DNA of 22,927 nt from Verrucomicrobia bacterium UBA3222 (GTDB lineage Bacteria > Verrucomicrobiota > Verrucomicrobiia > Opitutales > UBA9783), in the NCBI GenBank assembly GCA_002363035.1, contig DEWA01000028.1:1-22927 (forward strand). The letters run 5' to 3'. The translations under genes and the position numbers were made by a program. Shown here one piece after another: positions 15,446 to 22,927 of this stretch. A model generated the notes under the pieces. It saw only the letters and a list, made by a program, of their open reading frames with translations, had not been told where the DNA came from and searched no databases. Positions within the stretch are counted from its first letter, which is position 1. Every line of letters begins with the position of its first letter.

Positions 15446-16213
15446 ATGAAGGCGGGCGGGCGGTTATTGTTCGTTTTGGCGTTGTTAAGCCTGTCGGGGT
15501 GTTCCTGCACGTGGTTTCGGCGCAATCCCGAGCATCCGTGTTCGAAACGTACCAAGAAATTGCTCACCTTTTGGCCGACGTTGCATGGGAATGCGCCGCG
15601 CAAGCCGAAGACCGTTATCCCGAAAGAGAAGCGGAAACGTTATACATTAACGAAAGTTTTGGTGGATGATGTCGTGTTGGTTTCGAAGTCCGAAGATGCT
15701 TACAAAGGCATTATTCAGGCTTTCACGCACAAGGAGAGCAAAATGGGGCGCATCATTGTGCGTTCCGATCCGACCCAAAAGGCGGGTTTGTACTTTATCG
15801 TGAAGCTGGATTGTGCCTTGTCGATGATACCCGCGGGCTCGGAGTTTAAAGTGACCTTCATCGGAAGCGATTCACCGCAGGAGCATGTGCGCACGTGGAT
15901 AATGCCGCAGGTGAAGCATTCGCTGTTGTACCAAAACGAAATTTGGCTGGGTATGACCGATGCGGCATCGACGGGGATTATTTCGAAGGAAGCGGCGGAG
16001 GAATTGCAAAACGCGGAAGCGGCAAAGCAAGGCGATTGGGAGCAAAAGAAGGCAAATCCCTGGGATATGAAAAAGAAAGAAGACGCGCATAAAGCGGAAC
16101 AACTTGATGAAAAGGCGCAACGAAAGGTTTCGAACAGTTTGATTGCGTGGAAGATTGAGATTTTTGCGCCCGACGGTCGTCTTTTGGCGGTAAAAACCAG
16201 CTACGCATGGTAA
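15446..16213 (+). CDS. Predicted lipoprotein of unknown function
   Basis: This 255-residue protein begins with a lipoprotein signal peptide; the lipobox LSGC places the acylated Cys at residue 19. A short basic segment follows, then a predicted mixed alpha/beta region (about 65-175) with repeated hydrophobic strands such as VLVDDVVLV, GRIIVRS and LYFIVKLD. A charged helical insert (about 185-235, rich in Lys, Glu and Ala) comes next, and a final strand segment IAWKIEIFAPDGRLLAVKTSYAW closes the protein. I do not recognise the family. It is likely anchored to a membrane facing the periplasm. It follows the tRNA by 8 bases and its stop is 1 base before priA, so the three genes probably share a transcript. 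Confidence 0.8.
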   Translation: MKAGGRLLFVLALLSLSGCSCTWFRRNPEHPCSKRTKKLLTFWPTLHGNAPRKPKTVIPKEKRKRYTLTKVLVDDVVLVSKSEDAYKGIIQAFTHKESKMGRIIVRSDPTQKAGLYFIVKLDCALSMIPAGSEFKVTFIGSDSPQEHVRTWIMPQVKHSLLYQNEIWLGMTDAASTGIISKEAAEELQNAEAAKQGDWEQKKANPWDMKKKEDAHKAEQLDEKAQRKVSNSLIAWKIEIFAPDGRLLAVKTSYAW

Positions 16214-16214
16214 G

Positions 16215-18380
16215 ATGTTTTATGTCGATGTTTTGCCGTTGCGTTCGGTCGACCGTGCTTTGACCTACACCTCGCCGAAACCGCTCCAAGTCGGGATGTT
16301 GGTGCACATTCGCGTCAGAGGTCGACGAGCGGTAGGGCTGGTAACGAAGGTTTCGAACAACGCACCCGAGGCGGATTATGCGTTGGTTCCCATCGAAGGT
16401 TTTTTGTATGAAACGCCCGTTGTATATGAGGATAACCTTGCGCTTATCCAACGGGTCGCGGATTATTACATGTGCCCGCTCGGTACCGTACTCGAAACGG
16501 CTCTGCCGTCTTTTCTTCGCGTCGGCAAAGTATTTAAAAAGGAATTTTTTCTGCATATTACCGATACAAAAACGGTATTTTCGACACGCGCCGTGCAACA
16601 AGAGGCAATTTATCGTTGGCTTGAACAACATCCGTTTGCCTCGGAGGCGGAATTTCGCAAAAACTTCCCGAAAGGAATGATTTTTTTAAAACGTTTGATC
16701 GAAAAAAAATATGTCGAACGTTGCGAACAGCCGCCTTTGAAAGCCCGAAATGCCGATACGCTGTTGCCGCTGACCGACGAGCAGGAAAGCGTTTTCGAGA
16801 AACTTCGGGCGGCGTTGCGGGCAGGAAAATTCTCGGCGCATCTGCTGTTCGGCGTGACGGGATCGGGAAAAACCGAACTTTACCATGCATTGACGGCGGA
16901 AGCGAAAAAAATGGGATTGCAGACGCTTTATTTGGTGCCCGAAATCCTGCTTTCCGCTCAGGCGCTGGCGAAATTGAAAATTCGTTTATCGGCGTACGGT
17001 ATTTGCGTCGGACTTTGGCACAGTCGGCTTTCGGACGGCGAACGCATGCGGGTGTGGCAGGGAGCGTTGAACGGAACGGTCGACGTGATTTTGGGAACGC
17101 GTTCGGCAGTGTTTTTGCCCTTCAAATGTCTCGGCTTGGTCGTCGTCGACGAGGAACACGAACCTTCCTACAAACAATCGGAAACCCCGCGCTACCACGG
17201 GCGCGACTTGGCGTTGTACCGCGCGCGCCTGAATAACGCCCTGTGCGTTTTGGGCTCCGCAACGCCGTCCGTGGAGAGTTGGAACGAAGCCCGTTGCGGA
17301 CATTATGAACTTCATACGTTGACACAACGTCCTTCGGGGCAGTCGTTGCCGAAGGTTTTTTTGGCGGACATGCGGTACGAAAAGCCGCATTTTGAAGGTT
17401 CTTTTGTACTGTCGACGTTGTTGCGGGAAAAATTAAGTGCCTGCCTGGATCGCGGCGAACAGGCGTTGCTGTTCCTCAATCGCCGCGGGTATGCGCCGTA
17501 TTACTACTGCCCGAAGTGTCGCGTGCGTTTGGAATGTCCGAATTGCAAGAGTTATTTGGTTTTTCATAAAACCGACCGTACCTTGCGGTGTCATATCTGC
17601 GATACGCGCGTTACGGCGTATGACCGATGCCCCGCCTGCAATTCGCCGATGAAACTCAGCGTCGGTCTCGGAACGCAACGCATCGAAGCCTGTTTAAAAC
17701 AACTGTATAAGCGAGCGCGTATTTTGCGGCTCGATTCGGATGCAATTTCGAAAGAGAACGATTGGTATGAAGCGGTTTTGGAGCGAAAGTACGATATTCT
17801 CATCGGCACGCAGATGGTGGCGAAGGGGCTGGATTTTCCGCATTTAACGCTGGTCGGCGTGATTCAGGCGGATTTAATCACCGTGGCGGAAGATTTTCGT
17901 TCTTCGGAACGTTTGTTTCAGTTGCTGGTGCAAGTGAGCGGGCGCGCCGGACGTGCCGAATGTCCCGGGGAAGTTGTGCTTCAAACGTTTTCGCCGGAAG
18001 CCGATTGGGTGCGTTACGCGTTGCAACACGATACCGTCGGATTTTTGGATCGCGAAACGGTACTGCGCAAACAACATCAATACCCGCCGTTTCGCCGCAT
18101 GGTGAGACATTTATTTCGAAGTTTCTCCGAAAAAACGCTTCGCTACGTCGTCGACCAATGGAATGTGTTTTTGAAAAACAATATATCCGAAGACGTTGAA
18201 ATTATGGGTCCTGCCGTACCTTATATCAACAAAGCGCATCGCTATTGGCGCATGCATCTGTTGTACCTGACGCCGCACGAAACTTCCTTCCTTCCGCAAC
18301 TGCAAAACCTTCGGCAACGTTTTCAAATGCCGTCGAATGTGATCGATATTTTGGATGTCGATCCGACGGATTTTCGTTGA
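16215..18380 (+). CDS. priA: Primosomal protein N' (replication restart helicase)
   Basis: PriA recognises stalled or repaired replication forks and reloads the replisome. The 721-residue protein has an N-terminal DNA-binding domain and then a superfamily 2 helicase core with FGVTGSGKTE (Walker A at 213-220), DEEH at 312-315 and GSATPS at 348-353. The zinc-binding insert has all eight cysteines (432, 435, 441, 444, 459, 462, 472, 475). It continues with GTQMVAKGLDFP, EDFRSSERLFQLLVQVSGRAGR and the C-terminal domain. The length agrees with the family (732 in E. coli). ATG at 16215 follows the lipoprotein stop by one base, suggesting translational coupling; no separate ribosome binding site is clear. 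Confidence 0.97.
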   Translation: MFYVDVLPLRSVDRALTYTSPKPLQVGMLVHIRVRGRRAVGLVTKVSNNAPEADYALVPIEGFLYETPVVYEDNLALIQRVADYYMCPLGTVLETALPSFLRVGKVFKKEFFLHITDTKTVFSTRAVQQEAIYRWLEQHPFASEAEFRKNFPKGMIFLKRLIEKKYVERCEQPPLKARNADTLLPLTDEQESVFEKLRAALRAGKFSAHLLFGVTGSGKTELYHALTAEAKKMGLQTLYLVPEILLSAQALAKLKIRLSAYGICVGLWHSRLSDGERMRVWQGALNGTVDVILGTRSAVFLPFKCLGLVVVDEEHEPSYKQSETPRYHGRDLALYRARLNNALCVLGSATPSVESWNEARCGHYELHTLTQRPSGQSLPKVFLADMRYEKPHFEGSFVLSTLLREKLSACLDRGEQALLFLNRRGYAPYYYCPKCRVRLECPNCKSYLVFHKTDRTLRCHICDTRVTAYDRCPACNSPMKLSVGLGTQRIEACLKQLYKRARILRLDSDAISKENDWYEAVLERKYDILIGTQMVAKGLDFPHLTLVGVIQADLITVAEDFRSSERLFQLLVQVSGRAGRAECPGEVVLQTFSPEADWVRYALQHDTVGFLDRETVLRKQHQYPPFRRMVRHLFRSFSEKTLRYVVDQWNVFLKNNISEDVEIMGPAVPYINKAHRYWRMHLLYLTPHETSFLPQLQNLRQRFQMPSNVIDILDVDPTDFR

Positions 18381-18439
18381 AAGCGCCTGCGGGGTAATTT
18401 TTTGCATAAACGTTGCCCTTTAAGTCTGAAAATTTTTTT

Positions 18440-19396
18440 ATGAAAACATCCATGCAACTGTCGCGAAAGTACAGAATTTTAATCATCAAACCGTCGGCAT
18501 TTGGGGATGTCGTCCAAATGCTGCAGGTAGTCGAAGGTTTATATCGGGCGGCGGAGAAAAACGGTATTTTTTTGGATATTCATTGGATTATTCGCGATTG
18601 TTTTGCGGAATTTTTGCGTCTGAGCCCCGTTATTTCGAAGCTCTTTATTTTCGAGCGTCACGGCGGTATCCGTGGCTTTTGCCGTTTAATAAAAGAGGTG
18701 CGTGCGTATCGGTATGATTATCTTATTGACGGACAGGGGTTGTTGCGAACGGGATTGATGACGTTCTTCGCAAAAGCGACGGAGAAAATCGGACGCGGCA
18801 ATGCGCGCGAAGGAGCGCGGTTCTTTTATAAAAAAACCTTCATGCCTTCTTTTGCGCCGTTCCATGAGGTGGATATTTTGCAGTCCTTATTGACGCCGTT
18901 AGGGTTAAATTCGCAACCGCAACGACCGTTGACATTAAAAACGGACGATTGGCATTTTCCGTTCGAAAAAGGCTCGATTTTGTTGTTTCCGAACAGCGGG
19001 CGTGTCGAAAAGGAATGGCCGTTTTTTCCCGAATTGACGCGATTATTGTTGGAACAAACGCCGTACCGTTGCGTATGGATCGGGCAACGAGTGCCGAACG
19101 ATGTGCCGCAACATCCGCGTTTTACGAATTTTATCGGTCAGACGCGTTTATCGGATTTGCCGACGCTCATTCAATCGGCGCAATGCGTGATTGCCAACGA
19201 CAGCGGTCCCGTGCATTTGGCGGCGGCGTTAAAAAAACCGCTGGTCGGTATTTACGGGCCGACAAGCGGACAACGTTCCGGACCGTATCCGACGGCGAAG
19301 CATTGTATCTTTCAAGCAACGAATGGGAATTTGAAAAACGTTTCTCCGGAAGCCGTTGCCGAAGCGGTGTTAAGGCAAATTGAGCAAAGCGAGTAG
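18440..19396 (+). CDS. Glycosyltransferase family 9 (heptosyltransferase-like)
   Basis: The 318-residue protein has the GT-B fold signatures of family 9. The N-terminal ILIIKPSAFGDVVQ is followed by DGQGLLRTGL and the REGARFFYKK segment seen in WaaC-like enzymes. In the C-terminal half, VIANDSGPVHLAAALKKPLVGIYGPTS is the nucleotide-sugar-binding signature. These enzymes add heptose or related sugars to the lipopolysaccharide core on the cytoplasmic side of the inner membrane; the exact sugar is not determined here. I chose the ATG at 18440; a TTG at 18413 would add 9 residues without a better ribosome binding site. It lies 59 bases after priA and converges with the RDD gene. Confidence 0.88.
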   Translation: MKTSMQLSRKYRILIIKPSAFGDVVQMLQVVEGLYRAAEKNGIFLDIHWIIRDCFAEFLRLSPVISKLFIFERHGGIRGFCRLIKEVRAYRYDYLIDGQGLLRTGLMTFFAKATEKIGRGNAREGARFFYKKTFMPSFAPFHEVDILQSLLTPLGLNSQPQRPLTLKTDDWHFPFEKGSILLFPNSGRVEKEWPFFPELTRLLLEQTPYRCVWIGQRVPNDVPQHPRFTNFIGQTRLSDLPTLIQSAQCVIANDSGPVHLAAALKKPLVGIYGPTSGQRSGPYPTAKHCIFQATNGNLKNVSPEAVAEAVLRQIEQSE

Positions 19397-19421
19397 GTTC
19401 GGGAAACAAAATTTTCAAGAT

Positions 19422-20075
19422 CTATTCTGATTTTTCCGTATCTTCCTTCGATTTTTCCGCCTGAACCACCGAACGCACCGCTTCACCGATTTGTCCCTGA
19501 ATTTGCTCCAACAGCGTGCAATTCACGACGTACGTTTGACAGAATAAATCGTGCAGTCCGCGGTGCTGTCGTTGAACGCACATCCAAAAGAAATCCAATG
19601 CAACCAAAAACGGGAAGCCCGTCAGCAGAAAGAAAATAAATGTTCCCGAACGCCAAACGTTATCAAAAAAGGTCAGCGGTTTCAGCTGCGGCAGTTTCAG
19701 GACGCGCAGGTTAAAAATTTGTTTTCCGAGCGTGCCACCTTGAAAAAAACAACCGTTGACGGCGTAATATCCCCAGGTGAGCCAAAATAAAACCCAATCG
19801 AGTGCTTGGAACATGTGCAACAGTTCGGGGTTGTTTTTGAGTTCCGTGAAAAATCCGCTTATCTGCCCCTGAAGCAGTTGAAGCGAGTAGGTTTCGAGCA
19901 GAGTTTGGAATTGCATCATGGCCTCCGCGTGATAAAGCGGCAACCATAACTTCCCGACGACGAAGGCATTCAGCAGAAAAAGCAGAATTAAATCGCACAG
20001 CATCGCGAGCATGCGTTGCGTGATCGGTGCCGGCGGCAAAAATGTACTTTGAATTTTGTTCACGGCTGTTGACAC
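19422..20075 (-). CDS. RDD-family membrane protein
   Basis: This 217-residue inner-membrane protein has three hydrophobic segments at about 22-44, 92-112 and 143-168. RDD features are the Arg/Asp pair in QRMLAMLCDLILL of the first helix, GGTLGKQIFNLRV before the third helix, and QRQHRGLHDLFCQTYVV after it. RDD proteins are poorly characterised; some have been linked to ion or solute transport. The GTG start at 20075 overlaps folD by 16 bases; GTG at 20063, which forms a GTGA overlap with the folD stop, is an equally likely start. It is the last gene of the four-gene operon. Confidence 0.85.
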   Translation of the reverse strand: MSTAVNKIQSTFLPPAPITQRMLAMLCDLILLFLLNAFVVGKLWLPLYHAEAMMQFQTLLETYSLQLLQGQISGFFTELKNNPELLHMFQALDWVLFWLTWGYYAVNGCFFQGGTLGKQIFNLRVLKLPQLKPLTFFDNVWRSGTFIFFLLTGFPFLVALDFFWMCVQRQHRGLHDLFCQTYVVNCTLLEQIQGQIGEAVRSVVQAEKSKEDTEKSE

Positions 20076-20944
20076 AGGTAATACGCTTGCAGTGTGTTTT
20101 TCATCAACATCGCAACCGTCAGCGGTCCGATGCCTCCGGGGACGGGTGTGAGTGCGTCAACATACCCCGTCAATGCTTCCATATCCGCATCACCCCGAAT
20201 CATGTACCCGCGTTCGTTATCGGCGGGCACGCGATTGATGCCGACATCAATCACAACGGCGCTTTCTTTCACGTAATCACGCCCGAAGGCATGCGGTTTT
20301 CCGCAGGCAAGCACCAAAATATCGGCTTGTTTGGTGATGTCGGACAAATTTTGCGTGTACGAATGGCAAACGGTGACGGTGGCATTCCCGAATTCCGAAT
20401 GTCGCAACAATAATGCCGCCAACGGTTTCCCGACAATCGAACTGCGGTTAACGATAACAACCTGTTTGCCCTCCGTTGCGATACGGTAATACTTTAAAAG
20501 TTCAACAATTCCGGCAGGCGTGCACGGTATTAACGAACCGTCGCCCTGCCATAAACGACCGCCGTTGACGTCGGTAAAGCCGTCTACATCCTTTTTCGAA
20601 TCGACGGCGCGAAGAATGTTGAGAGTATTTACATGTTTCGGAAACGGCAACTGAACCAAAATGCCGTCGACATTCGGATCTTCGTTTAAGCGGATAATTT
20701 CCGCCAAAAGTCGTTCTTCCGTTGTCGTTTCGTCGAAAACGCGCGTTTCGCCTTGAATGCCGACTTCGGATGCGCATTTTGCCTTTTGTTTAACGTAAGA
20801 AACGGAGGCTCCGTCATCTCCGACGCGCAAAAAAACCACCGACGGCGGACGTCCTTTTAAAGTCGCAACCTTCTTCCGCACGGACGTCAAAATCGCATCC
20901 GCAACGGGCTTCCCGAACAAAATCCGCGTATTACGGGCACACAT
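20060..20944 (-). CDS. folD: Methylenetetrahydrofolate dehydrogenase/cyclohydrolase
   Basis: FolD converts 5,10-methylene-THF to 10-formyl-THF in two steps, using NADP+ and then water; its substrate is the product of GlyA, encoded 15 kb away. Family motifs are SYVKQKAKCASEVGI with the catalytic YxxxK, VDGILVQLPFP, KDVDGF, PCTPAGIVELL, VNRSSIVGKPLAALL (dinucleotide site) and TPVPGGIGPLTVAMLMKNT. The 294-residue length is normal. I take the ATG at 20944 rather than TTG at 20953; it overlaps the preceding gene by 14 bases, indicating coupling. Confidence 0.96.
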   Translation of the reverse strand: MCARNTRILFGKPVADAILTSVRKKVATLKGRPPSVVFLRVGDDGASVSYVKQKAKCASEVGIQGETRVFDETTTEERLLAEIIRLNEDPNVDGILVQLPFPKHVNTLNILRAVDSKKDVDGFTDVNGGRLWQGDGSLIPCTPAGIVELLKYYRIATEGKQVVIVNRSSIVGKPLAALLLRHSEFGNATVTVCHSYTQNLSDITKQADILVLACGKPHAFGRDYVKESAVVIDVGINRVPADNERGYMIRGDADMEALTGYVDALTPVPGGIGPLTVAMLMKNTLQAYYLCQQP

Positions 20945-21320
20945 CTTCGACAACGATTAGGAGATACGGCTCTTTGTTAATGTACTGCGGGACGCCTTTG
21001 ATGCAGACATTGCGATGGACGAGCATTTTCAATTTATGCGCTTTGCGAACGTCCTGCGGAGACTTTAAAAATGCGATCGGTCTGTTTTTTTTATCACACA
21101 GACAATAATGAACGTCTTTCAAATTTTGCCACCAAAACGACATTTTATCCAAAAAACCGACCGTTTTGATTACACCCTCGAAGTTTCGAACGGATGATAA
21201 CGTTTTGGTCGCTTTTTCGGATGTTACGGAGCTTTTGTCACCGTGCGACGGTTTCGCCCGAGCCGAAAACAAGCTGCCTCCGAAACAAAGAATCCAAAAA
21301 ACTGCAACAACCCTTAGCAT
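20931..21320 (-). CDS. Small secreted protein of unknown function
   Basis: The 129-residue protein starts with a signal peptide (MLRVVAVFWILCFGGSLFSARA, residues 1-22). A short polar linker leads to a compact C-terminal region of about 80 residues with alternating strands: FEGVIKTVGF, YCLCDKKNRPIAFL, KLKMLVHRNVCIKGVP and PYLLIVVEDV. The pattern resembles OB-fold or SH3-like small beta domains, but this is inference from strand spacing. ATG at 21320 overlaps the pseudouridine synthase stop (ATGCTAA), and the gene end overlaps folD. It is thus locked inside a housekeeping operon. No catalytic motif is visible. Confidence 0.75.
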   Translation of the reverse strand: MLRVVAVFWILCFGGSLFSARAKPSHGDKSSVTSEKATKTLSSVRNFEGVIKTVGFLDKMSFWWQNLKDVHYCLCDKKNRPIAFLKSPQDVRKAHKLKMLVHRNVCIKGVPQYINKEPYLLIVVEDVCP

Positions 21321-22042
21321 GCGTTTTCGAAAATCTGCTTCACTTCTTTTGCGGACAAGCGGCGCGATTGTCCCGGTGCCAGTTTTTTGTCGAGTATCAG
21401 CCCGCCGATCTTCCAACGCTTCAATTTTAGCACTTCGTAGCCGAATGAAAACAATAATCGTCGAATTTCGCGTTTTTTCCCCTGACCCAACGTAACGTCG
21501 ATTTTGTGGGAATTGACGACATGAACGGACTTAAAGCTCAAATGCTCACCCTGGCAGTTTCGCCCCTGTTTCAGTTCGTTGCAAATCGACAAATCGAACG
21601 CTTTGTCCAAGTGTACGCGGTAGACTTTTTCGATGCCGGAAGACGGATGCGCCACGCGGTGTGCCAACTGCCCGTCGTTGGTCAGCAACAGCAAACCCTC
21701 GCTGTCTTTGTCCAAACGACCGATGAACATCCACTTTTGGCGCCGCAAAACGGGCGGAACGTACGCCTCCAATGTGTTGCGCGCCAACGGAGCATCGTGC
21801 GTGCAAATAACGCCTTTCGGCTTAAACAACATCCAAACCTCTTGGAAATTTTGCGACTGCAACAGGTGCGGTTGTAACTTTCTTTGCCCCACCGTGAGTG
21901 TATCTTTCGCGCAGTCAATCTTACTGCCGAGGTGCGCCGTTTCGCCGTTGATGCAGACTGTTCCGTCGGTAATCATCTCCTCCGCATGACGCCTGGAAAT
22001 CCCATACACGCGCGCAAGCACCTTCTGCAACCGCTCTTCCAC
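21314..22042 (-). CDS. RsuA/RluB-family pseudouridine synthase
   Basis: The 242-residue enzyme isomerises uridine to pseudouridine in ribosomal RNA. It has an N-terminal S4 RNA-binding domain (RLQKVLARVYGISRRHAEEMI, then GTVCING) and the catalytic domain with WMLFKPKGVICT, the active-site Asp motif GRLDKDSEGLLLLTNDG, KVYRVHLDK and GKKREIRRLLFSFGYEVLKLKR. Order and motifs fit the RsuA/RluB/RluE/RluF group; which rRNA position is modified cannot be told. The start is GTG at 22042 without a good Shine-Dalgarno sequence. It is the first gene of the minus-strand operon. Confidence 0.92.
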   Translation of the reverse strand: MEERLQKVLARVYGISRRHAEEMITDGTVCINGETAHLGSKIDCAKDTLTVGQRKLQPHLLQSQNFQEVWMLFKPKGVICTHDAPLARNTLEAYVPPVLRRQKWMFIGRLDKDSEGLLLLTNDGQLAHRVAHPSSGIEKVYRVHLDKAFDLSICNELKQGRNCQGEHLSFKSVHVVNSHKIDVTLGQGKKREIRRLLFSFGYEVLKLKRWKIGGLILDKKLAPGQSRRLSAKEVKQIFENAC

Positions 22043-22252
22043 CAGGGATTATTGTTTGGGAAAGGGATGTTGCTGGCAATAGGTTTTTGAGGGTCAGTCT
22101 GTTTCGATGGCTTCGTATCTGAGTGGGCTTTTTCTATTGTAACTATAATGAGAAAGAGTGGGAAACGGGAATGTTCATTTGCTTCCAGAAACGGTCTCAT
22201 AAACCGAAGGTGCCGCAAATGTGCTTTGTTTTGTGATGAAAAATCCTTGCCC

Positions 22253-22270
22253 CCTACCTACCTACCTACC
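22253..22270. repeat. CCTA tetranucleotide repeat (4 copies plus CC)
   Basis: Four perfect CCTA units (22253-22268) and a partial fifth lie 16 bases upstream of the outer-membrane protein ATG, between a TATAAT box (22144-22149) and the gene. Four units is short for a phase-variable tract, but the unit length and position are of that kind. Confidence 0.8.
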
Positions 22271-22286
22271 ATGGAAGCATAAAGCT

Positions 22287-22927
22287 ATGAGAAACAAATT
22301 ATTCTTTACGGCAGGCATCGTCGGGATGCTGTCGTTGGGTGTGGCGTCGGGAGCGACGGACGGGGCAAACAAGGGATGGTTTGGGGAACAACGTCCGTAT
22401 ATGGTGTTGCGCGGCGGATTCCAATTCGGTAAGGCGGAACCCGGGATTTCTTTAGACGTTGCGGCGAACCCTGCAAATGCGAGTGTGAAGAAGAGCCTCA
22501 AAAGTGCCTGGGCGGGTTCGTTTGAATTCGGGACGTCACATTTCGAAGATCGTTTGCTTTGCGGTATTGAACTTGGGTATTTTACAGGGGAATTCAAACT
22601 CAATGAATCGCTCGGTGGTATCGCGGGGGCAACGATTCGTGCAAACGGAGATATCGAGAATTTCTTTGCGGTCGGAAATTTCACATTGTTGCAGGATTTT
22701 GGAGAACGGACGTTTTGGTACGGCGGCATCGGCGGCGGGTTTGTGCGGCGTTACTGCAAAATTAAAGCCGAAGTGAACCTCCCGGGTAACCCGGCGGTTA
22801 AGTCGGAGCCCGTCGTGTGGAAGTGGAGTTTTCTCGGACAGGCGTTCACGGGTATCGGCGTGTATTTGACGGACGATTGGCAACTGACGGCGGGCTACCG
22901 TCTGCGTTGGATGCCGGGAGCTTTTGA
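22287..22927 (+). CDS. Outer-membrane beta-barrel protein, truncated by window end
   Basis: The frame is open from ATG at 22287 to the last base (213 codons shown, no stop). It starts with a signal peptide (MRNKLFFTAGIVGMLSLGVASG, about residues 1-22). The mature part has alternating strand-like segments rich in Gly and aromatics (YMVLRGGFQFG, LLCGIELGYFTGEFKL, FWYGGIGGGFV, GQAFTGIGVYL, WQLTAGYRLRW), as in OmpA/OprF-type porin-like beta-barrels. The specific family is not identified. A weak GGAAG lies about 9 bases upstream. TATAAT at 22144-22149 is a possible -10, giving a long leader that carries the CCTA repeat. Confidence 0.8.
   Translation, partial: MRNKLFFTAGIVGMLSLGVASGATDGANKGWFGEQRPYMVLRGGFQFGKAEPGISLDVAANPANASVKKSLKSAWAGSFEFGTSHFEDRLLCGIELGYFTGEFKLNESLGGIAGATIRANGDIENFFAVGNFTLLQDFGERTFWYGGIGGGFVRRYCKIKAEVNLPGNPAVKSEPVVWKWSFLGQAFTGIGVYLTDDWQLTAGYRLRWMPGAF

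Noticed and set aside
22247..22283. Promoter with spacing set by the CCTA repeat (TTGCCC to CATAAA)
   Set aside because: Transcription would start after the ATG, so the repeat cannot work by changing this spacing.

Overview
The window is about 23 kb of bacterial chromosome, roughly half G+C by eye, densely packed with housekeeping genes. I see no integrase, transposase, phage gene, plasmid gene or CRISPR array. Core genes recognised from sequence are rpsB, tsf, glyA, lepA, fabD, rho, priA, folD, a pseudouridine synthase, a family 9 glycosyltransferase and an FtsB/DivIC-like division protein. The glycosyltransferase of heptosyltransferase type, a lipoprotein and a beta-barrel outer-membrane protein indicate a diderm (Gram-negative-type) cell. 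A short EF-Ts, a Rho with a long low-complexity N-terminal extension, a plant/planctomycete-style GLSLG motif in FabD and many genes without a Shine-Dalgarno sequence would fit the Verrucomicrobiota/PVC group. That placement is an inference and is not proven here.

Layout. 1-376 holds no convincing gene but has a nested inverted repeat. 377-1054 (-) is a single-pass membrane protein of unknown function. 1299-4280 (+) is a close-packed run: an SDR-type NAD(P) enzyme, an FtsB/DivIC-like protein, ribosomal protein S2 and EF-Ts, the last two overlapping by one base. glyA (+) follows after a 380-base gap. 6259-11743 (-) contains lepA and, upstream on the same strand, fabD followed by two secreted proteins of unknown function whose signal peptides resemble each other. 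One of them carries a tandem 49-residue aromatic-rich repeat. rho (+) diverges from fabD.

14254-15437 is the most unusual stretch. It holds a secreted 94-residue protein with 12 cysteines whose promoter lies almost on its start codon, a 34-residue Lys/Cys-rich micro-ORF, a strong (possibly bidirectional) terminator, a possible minus-strand gene, and a tRNA-Arg(CCU). The encoded CCA end of this tRNA overlaps the ribosome binding site of the following lipoprotein gene. That lipoprotein gene runs into priA (1-nt gap), and a family 9 glycosyltransferase follows.

19422-22042 (-) is a fully overlapping four-gene operon: pseudouridine synthase, small secreted protein, folD and an RDD membrane protein. 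The window ends inside a plus-strand outer-membrane beta-barrel gene with a four-copy CCTA repeat just upstream.

Functionally, most genes serve translation (S2, EF-Ts, LepA, rRNA pseudouridylation, tRNA-Arg), one-carbon metabolism (GlyA, FolD), fatty-acid and envelope synthesis (FabD, glycosyltransferase), replication restart (PriA) and transcription termination (Rho). The accessory material consists of the secreted or cysteine-rich unknowns. I found no clear new multi-gene system; the best candidates for novelty are the repeat-bearing secreted pair and the cysteine-rich small-protein locus.
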